Positions 46,301-58,300 of a stretch of 64,000 bases of DNA are shown one piece after another. The stretch is from Rallus limicola (Eukaryota > Chordata > Aves > Gruiformes > Rallidae): the NCBI GenBank assembly GCA_022605955.1, contig JAKCOZ010000012.1, positions 27,427,956-27,491,955 on the forward strand, in the 5' to 3' direction. Each line of letters starts with the position of its first letter. Within the stretch, counting starts at the first letter, position 1. The notes beneath the pieces are model-generated. The model had not been told where the DNA came from. It made no database searches and was given only the letters and a program-made list of their open reading frames with translations. Both the position numbers and the translations under genes were made by a program.

Positions 46301-49300
46301 GAGGGCTTCTTGAGACTTCCAGAAGTGTGAGTGATCGTCCATCTCATGTCCATGCACTCCACAGAGATCACGATTAAACCCACTGTAAGAAGCTTAATGT
46401 CAAATTCCATGAGGGGTTGGAAGAGTTGCTGCAAAGCAAATTAAAACCTGGCATAGAGTACCAGATGGGGCTGTTAAAAATGGTGGGTTCCCCCAGTCCT
46501 GCCTCCATGGCCTCTGCGCTCCTGGGCCTTTGGCTGTTACATAACAAGCCAGCGGTCAGGGTTTTGATGATCTGAGTGGTAAGCTGGGCCGTGTGCTGGA
46601 TGGTAGTGCTTTTCTCTGGGATTTACATAAAAAGTGCTCTCTGGGGCACGGGCATAGGGAGTAAATGGCTTTTAATGGCATTAGTGTAAAGGCAAACTTA
46701 CAGCATCCTCATGATGAACAAATGGCTGTGAAACAGGGGGATGAGAAGAATTCAGACAACTAAGAATGGGGTTTTTGTGACTGCATCCAGAGCATCTTTG
46801 CTACTTGAGTTACAATAGTTTAGTTGTGTCCTGTTCTCTGATCTGGGCATGTGTGTGCTTTTCTGCATGGCATGTTTTTCCATGTCTGCTTCTGGGAATG
46901 TGCATCTTTGCTAATTAAAAATAGACTCCAGGCTGGATCTGGATACATGATTCCCATGGTGGGAGGATGCTTGGACTCCCCTGGCACCACCTGCTGTGTG
47001 CTTGGACAGTGCCCTTAACAACATGCTGTAACTTTTGGTCAGGCCACTGGACTGGGTGATTGTTGTAGGGCTCTTCCAACTGAAAATACTCTTTTCTATT
47101 CTGCTTTTTAACTAACAGCTGCTCCCAAGAGTTTGGTTTCTGGGATTTTAAGTGGGAGAACTTAGGAGGATTACTACAGTGACATCTGGGGTTTCAAATA
47201 AAGTAAGATGTCCCATGTTTTCCATAGCGTACAAGCAGTTCCTTGGGGTGAGGTGTAGGACCCCAGTCTGGTTCTTGGGAGAGTGATTGAGAATGAAGCA
47301 TGGGGGATAATCTGCAGAAGTGCTGGCAGGCAGAATCCTTTTGGTTGGAAAAGCCCTTCAAGATCAAGCACAGCTGTTAACTGAACACTGCCAAGTCCTT
47401 TCTGAAGAAAGGAACAGTCTGCCTCAAAGTATGTAGTAAGCCCCAAAACACAGTCTGCCTCAAAGTGTGTAGTAAGCCCAAAAACACGAATGTGTTTTTG
47501 GGCTTACTACACACTTTGAGGCAGACTGATGTCACCGCTGGAAAAGTAACTTCTCCATTTTTTTTGTGTTTCTTTTATCTCCTCGAGCTTAATGTGGGCT
47601 TAATGCAGCTGGCTGCATATAATTTAGAAACACAGTTTATATCCTCTTTCATAATTATACTTCTCATCATTTGGTAATGCTCTTTATACCTTATTTAATC
47701 TTTTTGTTTTGTCAGATGGCTGTAAGATTAAGCCCGTAAAAGCAAGACATGAGACTAAACCTTTTTTCTTTCAGTTACTCTTTGAAATATTAATTTCTTA
47801 ACATACAGTAATGCAATGGGGGAAAAACAAAGGACTGCTTTTTTAGACAGCAGTAAAAACTTCTTTAAATTTATCTTTTTTTAAAAAGGGCAATGTGTCT
47901 CTCAGGCAGAGTGGTGTGAAATCTTTGTACTCCATTGTAGGAAACTCTTCCTAAAGCTTTTAAATATGTTCATATCCTGCTGTATTTTTGGTGAGGGCCT
48001 CCTGTAGCAATTTAATAAGGGTTTGCTGTGGAGCTGTTTGCATGTAGCAGTTGCACACGCTGCCCTTTGCCAAAGTTTTTAGGTTTTTTACTGGCCATTT
48101 TCTGATTGCAGTTCAAATTATTAACCTCATCTCTTTGCAAGTGATGGCTCTTTGAAGGCAGTGATAGAAAAAAGAATAGTTTTAAAGTGAAATCCCACTG
48201 AAATTGGATAAAAAAAAGTCAAACCCCTGTTCACCAAAAACTGCTCCCATCAAGATTTTGCTGTAGGCTTTTGGCAGTAGAGTGTTTTACCACGAATGGT
48301 TAGGTAATAGCCAAACTCAAAATATAGTGGTAAAAAAGTCTCAAGCCTGCTGTTGCTTATTTTCAGGGTTGAAGTGAAGGGCTGGGGGAGCTCTTTGGGG
48401 CTGAAGGCACAGCAAGTCTGGTTCAGGAGTCGGGGTAACTTGGAAAATCTTGATGCAGTGTTGGCTGTTAGGTGTGGGTGATGGGGCAGCTGGGGCACAC
48501 CAAGCATCCCAGCCGGTGTCCTTCGGGTGCCGGTGCTGCTCCTGCACAGTGCCTGCCTGTTGGCTCTGGTTTGGAAGTGACCAGGGTATGTATGTAATCC
48601 TGGCTGAACGTGTTTAGCAGGGAGGGGATGCTTGTTTCATTGCAGTGATGTGCCCTGGATGTCACAGAATCACCAGGTTGGAAAAGCCCTTTAAGATCAT
48701 CAAGTTCAACCGTTCTTGTCCTGTGCTAAACCACATCCCTGAGCACCTCATCTCCCCTTTTTTAAACACATCCATGGAAGGTGACTCAGCTCCTCCCTGG
48801 GCAGCCTGTTCCAGGCCCTGACAACTCTTTCAGTACAAAATTCTTTTCTAATATCTAATCTGACCCTGCCCTGGTGCAGCTTCTTGCCATTTCCCCTTGG
48901 AAAGCTATGTCAGAGTGCATTTCTGCTGTACTGAGAGGTCTGCAGGGACAGTGCTTTAATTCCCTAACTATCTCCCTTCCAGCATCATCTAGAGGGTCCA
49001 GCATGCCTTGAAGGCTCTGTAGCAAAGCGCGGCAGCAGGCAGATGTGCACGCCATGAGTGTCTCTGTTGAGAGTTAACCCAGATTGACCTCAAGCTATTG
49101 GAAGATGGGACTCTGCAGGAATGGCTGTTGAACCCATGAACAGAGCTGTGACTTCTTGCAAGAGCTTCTCCCAGGGCGCAGGGCTGAGCTATTCCCTTGT
49201 TATTAAAGACCTGCTTGCACATGGGGATGGATTAGAGCCGAGTTGGACGGAAGGTAGCATTGCCTGATTTGGGGCGGATTAGAGTGCTTTCTGAACGTAA

Positions 49301-52300
49301 GGCCGCGTCTGGTTAGTGGTCAGAGTTCCAGCTTAGTGTTCCCAGGCAGCAGCTTGGTTTATTCAGCAGCAAGGAGCAGCGCTGTCAGGTAGAATAAATA
49401 GCATCTGTCTCATGTGCAAGATTTCAAGTAACATCTGGATTTATCGGGGGCTCGGATGGCTTTTCTCCTGGCTTCAGAGGTCTGCCATGTGCTTGGGAGC
49501 GTGGCCACTTCGGAGAAAGTCCAGCTGGCACAGATGGGTTTGTATCTGGTTTGCTGTTCTGTGGAGAGGTAGCTCCTTTGGAGAAGGAGATGTGGGTACT
49601 ACTAAAAATTGCCATCGTTGTTTGAATGAAAAATTTAAAATGCTGTTTGAATTCAGGTCCAGTTTGCTTTAAGTGATTATTTGGGGAGGGGGAAAAAAAT
49701 AGACTGGTATTTCAGTATTAGGATGTCAAGATGATTTCTTTTTTTTAGTCTGTCAAAAATAAGTTTGTATTAACTCTGGAGATAGAGGAGGGACTTGGCA
49801 GTTTTCTGATTTTTTTTTTTTTTTTCATTTGAACTTAAAGTTTATACAGTGCATAAGCATAGTAATTTATTTGTATTTCCAGATTAATTAACTCCTTTGG
49901 TTCTTGTAGCACACAAACTACATTGTATGCTAGTTTAACTTGTTTTTCAGACTTCAGGCAAGACGTGTACAGCTAGTCCTGGCATTAGAAAGTTACCATG
50001 TAGTGGAAACCACATCTTGCTTTCTCAAATTTTAATGTATGTCTGCATCATCACTCAGTATTTGTGGTTTATCTGGAGGATTAAATGTTTTTCTGGAACC
50101 AGCTTTCATAATTTTTTAGTGAAAGCATTCATGAACAGCTCTTCTGGAGCTTTATTCTGAGCCTCCTCTGTTGAATAACTAACTTCCCCTCATTCAGATG
50201 CTAATGTGCGGTGTCCAGCTCTTGTGAATGTCTGGCTAGAGACTGAGATTAGCATGTTAGGAATAGGTTTGAAAAAGACTTTGTTTCTTTGCATGCTTAT
50301 ATTTTATAAATAGCTTCAAGGAGGGGATGGTGTATCTTGGAAATGGTTTGTGGAGTTGAAATCCAGTGGGCTTATGAATGGTGGGCATTCCTGTTACTGT
50401 GGTCCATTTTCTGAAGTGGATTCTTTCTGTCATTAACACCTACACAGTAGGGATGATGCAAGGAAGCTCTTTAAAGGCTTGTGTTCTGAGGGTGGTGCCT
50501 TGGAACTGGAAAAGCCCCCTTTAAGATCATCAAGTTCAACCATTCCTGTCCTGTGCTAAACCAGAGCCCTGAGCACCTCATCTCCCCTTTTTTAAACACA
50601 TCCAGGTGTTTAAACACACGCAGGTGGAAAAGCTGGTGCTTCCTTGGGCACTGGGCTTATTGCAGATGGAGCTTGGGAATCAGAGACTGTTGAGATCCTT
50701 GGCAGGAACTGGGTTTCTTCCACACCTCTCTGTGGAAAAAATGGTTTAAAATCTGTTCCAAAGAACTTTGATTCTAAAGCCTATCTGAAAGTGTGTGTGG
50801 GAAATGCAGCTACAACGATTACAAATGAGATGTAGAAATACATAGGCAATTGAAATGGTGAATCACCTTTTATATTTTTTTCTCCCATGGTTTTACTGGC
50901 TGTAATTATCTGAGTGTGACCATTTTCTGCTTTCCTTGCATTAAAGAAATGTAGTTCTCTCTCTCCTGCCTCTCACTAACAGTGCTCAACAACATCATAG
51001 TGAAACCAGGGTTTTTTTCACCCAAGACAGCTGAGCTGGTGACAATACAAATACTTGTGTGAGAATTAGTTATTTTTGTAGGTCTGTTATTAATAACTGA
51101 CAGGCTTAGGTGCAAAGAGGCAGGTTTTCTTTAAGCAGCCTGTTGCTAAACCGTTACCTGAGTTAAAACCCTGTTGCAATCAGTGGCTCTGCAATAAGAC
51201 CACACGTGGGGTTTGCAGGCCAGGTTAGTGTAGCAGCTCAAACTTGTGTGTCTGCACAGGCTGGTACAGCCTTTTCTTACAGAGAGCCTTATTTCTGGGC
51301 TGGAGGAGAGTTTTTGGTGGGTTGGTTTTGGGTTTTTGGTGTGGTGGTGTGATGGTTGGGCTTTTTTAAGAAGCTAACTTGATCTAAACTCGGTTCCAAG
51401 GTGAAAGGCTCAGTCTGCCAAGAGAAGAAAGACATACATGTGCCTGTGTGTATAGTAAGCTTTAGAGGCTGACTTTTGCTTCAGTTCTTTCTTTAAGGTT
51501 CTGAGTTGTCCATCCCTTGGCTTCCTGGAGCTTTGTGCCTCTTTGGACAGGTACAAGTTCCAGCTGCCCAGCTCAGTGTGTAGGTACTGTGTGACGTGTT
51601 TCTGGCTCAATTTATGGCACTTCTCTGGCTCATCTTAAAGCACCTCCAAACCCACCCATTCCTTTGATGTGTGTGATGATTGAGAGAAGGCCATATATAT
51701 ATATATATATACACACATAACAAAGCATAAATTTATTGCACCTAATCACAACTGTGATGCTTCCAGAAGAGTTTGGTTCTGTTCAGTTCAACCCAAGTCT
51801 TCCCTTTTCTCCAAGAAAAATGACAACTCAGCTAAACCACTGCTTCTGATGCAGTTACCTGATGTGGAGTTTGGCTTGCTGCAGGAAGAGCTTTGTATGA
51901 GGGAGCTGGGGGAAGCTGGCCCAGTGACAATGGCTCTTTGACCCATGTTTGGCTGATGTTTAGGGTGCTGCTCTGACTGTGTCTGGCACTTTCAAGGGGA
52001 GTGATTATGCTGCTCCTTCCTCTGGTGGCCTCAGGCTTGTGTGGGTCTCTGCTAGAAGATGTGCTCTGAGCACGCTCTGCTGTGGAGATGAGCCCAGCAG
52101 GGTCACCATGATGTACTTTGGGGGTGTCATGAGCTCAGAAAACGAATCCTAGCTGGGGGGAGTGGGAGGAGGGAGTAGCAGCCTTTGTGGTTATACCAAG
52201 AGGAGTGCCAGAGAGAGGTGGTAAAGAGAAGAAGGATGATAAGGAGAAATTAAGACAGACCCAGATAGTATTTGGGAGCCAGCCAGAGTGTAAACAAATC

Positions 52301-55300
52301 ATCTGGGAAGTGAATTTGGAGTGATATCAAGTCAGGAGAGGCTGAATAGATAAAAACAGGAGAAGGTAATTTAAGACCATGGATATATACTGAGATGAGG
52401 AGGAAATGTTATCTTGATCCTAGTGTTTGGAAAACTGTAGGAGGGAAGATGTGAGATGAAATGGAAGAGGTGGATCTATTTTAGTCAAAACAGAGAAACA
52501 AAGCCTGGATGGGATGGGTGGATGAAAGGAAGTCATCCCAGCATGTGCTTGAAATTCAGTAGCAGGATGGAGAGGGTGTAAATGTGTGTGGTGGGGAGGA
52601 GGGATCGTGTGTTTATAATTCTGTCAGCAGTTCTAATCATGTCAAAAGCACAAGGTATCAGCTAAAGGCACACTGAGCCCAAAGGAATACAGAGTTTGAA
52701 TGATAATCACACCATCCAAATCTGCAGAGTGCTGGGGTCTAAAATGACAGTACTGTGTCATGATACAAAAATATTTAAATGAGGTGGAACAGCTAGAAGA
52801 TATTTTCCTTCAACATATGGTGAAGTTTTATTTGTCCCCTTTGTTGGGAAGGGGTTTAGCAGGTGATTTTTTTTTTTTTTTTTTTAATTTTACTGTGTGA
52901 AGAAGCTCATAGTGAGGAAGAAATAGGATGTTGCCAACGCAGCAGTGACTAGTTTCTGTCATTAAAGGTGCAGGGCAGAAGTTTTTTATGCTTGGCAGAT
53001 GCTGGAAAACCAGTAAGTAATTTTATTAGTGGAACGAGATGATCACTTAGCTGAATTTACTCTGTTCTGCTCCACAGTTGAAAGATGCATGAGTGTTATG
53101 CAGTCTGGGACTCAGATGGTTAAGCTGAAGAGTGGGACCAAAGGGCTGGTTCGTCTCTTCTACCTGGATGAGCACAGGACCTGCATCCGATGGAGACCGT
53201 CCAGAAAGAGCGAAAAGGCAAAAAGTAAACTTGTAATCTTGCTTTTAATTGCTTGGGGGCAGTTCACTGTTGGGTGGTGAATTACTGAGGGATCAATTAA
53301 ATGTTGGTTTTTTTTTTTATGCCATGACATATATTAAATGTGGTATGATAGATGAAAGTTATCAAGATTAGGAGTAGAGTTTAACCACTTGCCAGAAGCT
53401 CAGGGTTATGAGGGAGGGAGCGTAGTTCAGTCAGATGGGAACTTTTTCCATAGACTGATAAGAATTGTGATTATATATGAGTGACTTGATAACAGTGCTG
53501 AGCTCTCTTCAATGGACACATCACATTAAATACTGAACCTAGAAAAGTTTAGATTGAGGTTTCCTAACCTTAACTGTGATAATTTTCTTTAGGCATGCTA
53601 CATCTTGAAGTTACTGTGTAGCACTATTTCTCATTGAAGCAGTTGCTGCTGTGTTGTTTTAAGTTGGAAACTCAAATTAAGTGGTTTATTGACTAAAACA
53701 AGGACTAGAGAATCACAGAGCTTTCATGGAAGCTTGAGATTAGCCTTCCCAACTGCTTGCTTGTACAGGTAGTGGCAGTTGACGTGGCTCAGTGTGTGGT
53801 GGCTAAGAGCTGCTGGTTGAGCAGCATAGCTGGTAGGAGCCATGGCACTGGGAGGTGTCTTACCCATCGCTGGGCTAGGGCATCCCTGTCTTCCTGCTGT
53901 AGAAATCACAGCTGTGGTGGGTGCAGTCCCTTTGGAGCTACATGGTTTTTCACTGATTGATGGGAAGCATTTGGCATCTGTTGTCTTGTGCTCCCCTTTG
54001 AGTAGCCTACAGTGCTCTGATGTGGCAAGGAGCATGTGAAGAGCTTTGCTGTCACCTGTCTGCACCTGCACAGCCCTGCCTCCGAGGCAGGTGTGCTCCG
54101 CGTGTGGCATGGCCAAAGCAAAGATAAGCCTTGAAATCAATAGCCCTTTTGGATGAGATAAATATGTTTAATAACCTTCAGCCCAAATAATTCAGAATTG
54201 CTCAAAACCAGGAAGAAACTGAGTGGCTTTCCAAGCCTGTCACTCTGTGTTCCCCCTTTTCCCCGCAGTCGTCATCGACTCCATCTACAAAGTCACCGAG
54301 GGCCGGCAGTCTGAAATCTTCCACCGCCACGCCGAGGGCAGCTTCGACCCCAGCTGCTGCTTCAGCATTTACCATGGCAACCACATGGAGTCGCTGGATC
54401 TGATTACATCCAACCCCGAGGAAGCTCGTACCTGGATCACTGGGCTGAAATACTTGATGGCTGGAATAAGCGATGAGGACTCGCTCGCCAAGCGGCAGAG
54501 AACACACGACCAGTATCCTTTCATGGGCTGGAGCCCCGGCTTCTGATTCAGTGTTTCTGGCTTGTTTAGTCACTTCAGCATAGGGTGTCCTTTCACCTCC
54601 TGTCAAACAACCAAAACCTTGCCATTGATTGCAAGGGAAACTCGAGTTCTGGGTTTGACGTGGGCCCTTACCTGTGCTACACAGCATTAGCTGTGCCTTA
54701 GGGACAGGACTAACATCCATTCCAGTCAGGGCACAGTCTGGCATTTTGTTAGTGAAATTCTTCTTGAAGGGCCAAACCAGTCACATCTGGTTACCTCAAT
54801 AAATGCTAACCCAGCATGATTTCAGGATTTCTGTCATCTCCTGTTTGCCCAACTGTGCTTTTATTCTGCTGCTGCAGATTGCAAGGTCCATTAGAAGACA
54901 CTGTTTTCAGTTGTTATCCTCTGCACAGATGGACCCCTCATGTTTCTGGGAGTCTTTCAGTAAACTGACTCATAACTCCTGGCCATCTCCATTTCTCTTG
55001 GTCAGTGTGTGTCAGGGAGCTGTGTGTACTTGTCAGCCTGCATTGATTGCCAGGAGCACAAATCTTTAAAGCACCTTAAATGTTTGTGTAGCCTAGTAAC
55101 CAAAATCACCTTCTCATAAAGATCATGTCCACCCAGTACTTTGTGATGAGCTTCCTTTCATGATGCTGACTGGGATGTTAAATAGACAGAACACTTTTTC
55201 CTCTAAACAACCAACCAACCTGTCTTGATAACAACTGTCACCTGTCAGGCACCAGACAGAAAGCTGCAGTGTTCATGTACAAATACTCCTCCTGGAGCAC

Positions 55301-58300
55301 ACACTCTTTGGGTATTTTTAATTTATATTTTCAGTGTTTAGTTCTGATACAAGATAGGGCACAGATCCATTTGGAAGATAAATTGCATGCTCTGTTGCAC
55401 ACATATTCAGCTGGCTATATTTATCCACGACTCTTCCAAGCTGCACATATCTGCTGTATGTTCTCTACTGGTGAAACATCACTTCAGGTTCTCTTTGTGT
55501 TATCAAATGTGGCAGCTGGGAGACTGCAGACAAAATGACCCTGTACCACTTCCAGCTAGTATGATAACTTAACAAAAGCTGCAGAGGGATATGTGTGCAA
55601 AGAAGGGGGTAAAAGGTATGGGTTAGGCAGGGGAGAAGTTTGAGCAGAATGAAGGGAGAAGTGGAAGAAGATACTGGAGCAAGCTCAGCAATATTTGAGA
55701 ACTTGGAGCAGGTTCCCAGAGGAGAAACTAGTAGCAGAAATGACAGTGCAGAGGGGCTGGAATTTTGACCCTGGCTGTTAACTAATTGTCATAAACCAGT
55801 ACTGGGTTTAAGCAAGGGGATGGGGGGATGACAATTGTTTCTGTGTCACCTCAAACCCATGTGAACCAGCAGAACATCCCCAGAAAGGTTGTTAGACGTG
55901 AGCCGTGTGCTGTGTGAAGAATCACCTCTTCTTTTCAGAACCTGGCAGCTGTTAGCTTTATTTGATGCAGTTTTGTCCTTGTGAGTAGAAATGCATGAAC
56001 GTTACCTGTATTCTCCGTGCAGCTCTCAGCTCTGTGGAGTTGTTGCTGCCCTGTGGAAGGTGTGACACTGAGAACTCTGTGACAGTCTTGGAGGAGAGAC
56101 TCTGGAAAATGAAGAGTGGTTAATTTTCAGTGAGGTTCTTATGGAAACCAGAGGCTGATGATAATGCATTTGGTGTGTTTTCAGTCTTCCTTGTTTCATC
56201 CTCTTGCACTAGGTCAATGTCATCCCAGATACAGGTGGCTGTTGAGCTTGATTCTGAGTTGAGTCTCATGGAAGCAGTAGCCCTCAGATACAACAGTCTT
56301 AGTTGCATCAGGTAGGAGGTACAATAGCAAATTGCACCAGAAGGTGTACAGTAGTAAGAATACTCTGGCTTGGCATCAGTGTGGGAGAACTGTGTAGATA
56401 GCACCAGATCTTTCCCATCGATGACGTTATCTCGCCGTGTACCCTCATAACTCTAGTGCAGGCTGTGGTAACTCTTACATCAAGTGTTTTCCCAAGAGAC
56501 TCTGACTTGAAAAGGCAAGTTTGTGAAGGCTGGATTGAGCAATGCTCAGTTATCCTCAGAAGATAAGGTCCTCTGCTAAGGAGGATTTATCCCCCTGCCC
56601 AGAGGAGCTGGAGCAGGCTCTTATTCTCCTGAGTTCGAGTCTTGCCCCTCACCACCCCGACTGCTCTGCCTCCCGTCTCCATGAGGAGATCGCCTCTGGT
56701 ACCTTTCCTTGACCCATTTGTAGCTGGGTCAAACAGACCTTTGAGGAGGCTGACAAGAATGGAGATGGCCTGCTGAACATTGAAGAGATCCACCAGCTGA
56801 TGCACAAACTGAACGTGAACCTGCCCCGCAGGAAGGTCCGGCAGATGTTTCAGGTTGGTGCCCTCTGACAGACAGCATTGTTGTGACAAGATAGTGCCAG
56901 TTACACTCTGCTTCTGGGCAGATCCAGAAGAGGATCTGCAGGTTGGGACTTAAAACTCACAGACTTCTGCCACGTCATACTCTTTTGCAGACAAAGATGC
57001 ATCAGAACCTCCTTTCAGTGACATGAATCACACAGAAGACAACTGGCTATTTTTTCAGATGTATTATTGTTTTAATCTCTGCACAGAATTGTTCTGTGCT
57101 GGCATGGATAGTGGAGTTGCTCTGTTTGTATTAAAATATTTTTCATTTCCTTTGTGGAAAACACTTTAATGCAAACTAGCTTTATGAAAGTAATTAGTTT
57201 TGGTTTTGTGGTTTTGGTTGTTTGGGGTTTTTTTACATCTTCCTCCTTTTTCACTCCTGTTGTCTAAGAGCAGTTACCCTTTTCCAGCAGCCTTGGTGTT
57301 TACTGTAGGAAAGGAAAGATGAACCAAGGACACAGTGGGGAGCAAAATAAAACTCTTCACTCTCCAGAAACACTACCAGCCAAAGGGTGGCTTCCTATAA
57401 AACATGGAAAAGCTGAAGAATCTTCTCTGCTTTGTTTGTCTGGTGTAAAATCCACATTAGAGATACATCTCTGGAGTGTATCATGTTACTCCCCAAAGAC
57501 CTCAGGAGACTGGTGAATTTGGGTCACACTTGTTCCCACAAATTACAATTGTCATTTAAGATACATAGTAGAAATAAAATTATTTAAAATTTTACACCAG
57601 GTAGTGGGAAGTTGCTTTCTTCTCAGCTTGCTTGCTGTGGTCTGAGTTTATAGCTCAGGTGAGAGTAGCACTAACAAGGTGTAATGAAACACAAGCCTGT
57701 GAGATGCTTGGATTGTGCTGGTGCTGTTGACTGCTGCAGAAGAGGCAGAGTGGTGGAGCCCTGTGCTGAGAAGCTGCAGTTTGCTATTTCAGGCTGTCAG
57801 GAATGAAGTAGTGCATTCTGGCAGCCATCAGCCTTTGTGTAATCAGAGGCAACTTTTGGTTCAAAATAAGCTGCTTTGCTTATTTTTATGTTGCTGCAGT
57901 TGCTGGCAGCAAATACCTGAGGTACTGGCGTAGACCTCGCAGACATGGCCAGGTTGGATGGGGCTTTGGGCACCCTGGGCTAGGGACAGGTGTCCCTGCA
58001 CATGGCAGGGGGCATTGCTGCAGGCTCTGGGGTCCTTTCCCACCCAAACCACCCTGGGAATCTATGTTAAAGTTGTATTTAAAAGGAGTGTTGGAGGCTT
58101 GTTTCCTGTTGGTATTCAGGGCTCAGTCCTACTGGCCTTACCCATGGGCGGTGCTTCGTGCCAGCCAGCAGTCCTATGGACTTCCAGGCCTTAATGTGGG
58201 ATAAAGGAGATGGCAGAGTCACTCTGGGACAAATCCTTGACACTACATCTAGCTACTGCAGGCTGTTCCTGCACTTGATCTGCTGGGGTGACTTGCTGTT

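Larger units (their letters stand above)
40396..53077 (+). other. PLCH1 12.7-kb intron
   Basis: Contains CR1 pieces (41210, 47035, 47332, 48660, 50496), the palindrome at 47415-47528, G/T-rich low-complexity sequence (about 51310-51366), an AT microsatellite (51691-51718) and a long T run (about 52868-52886). No further exon was recognised. Confidence 0.8.
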
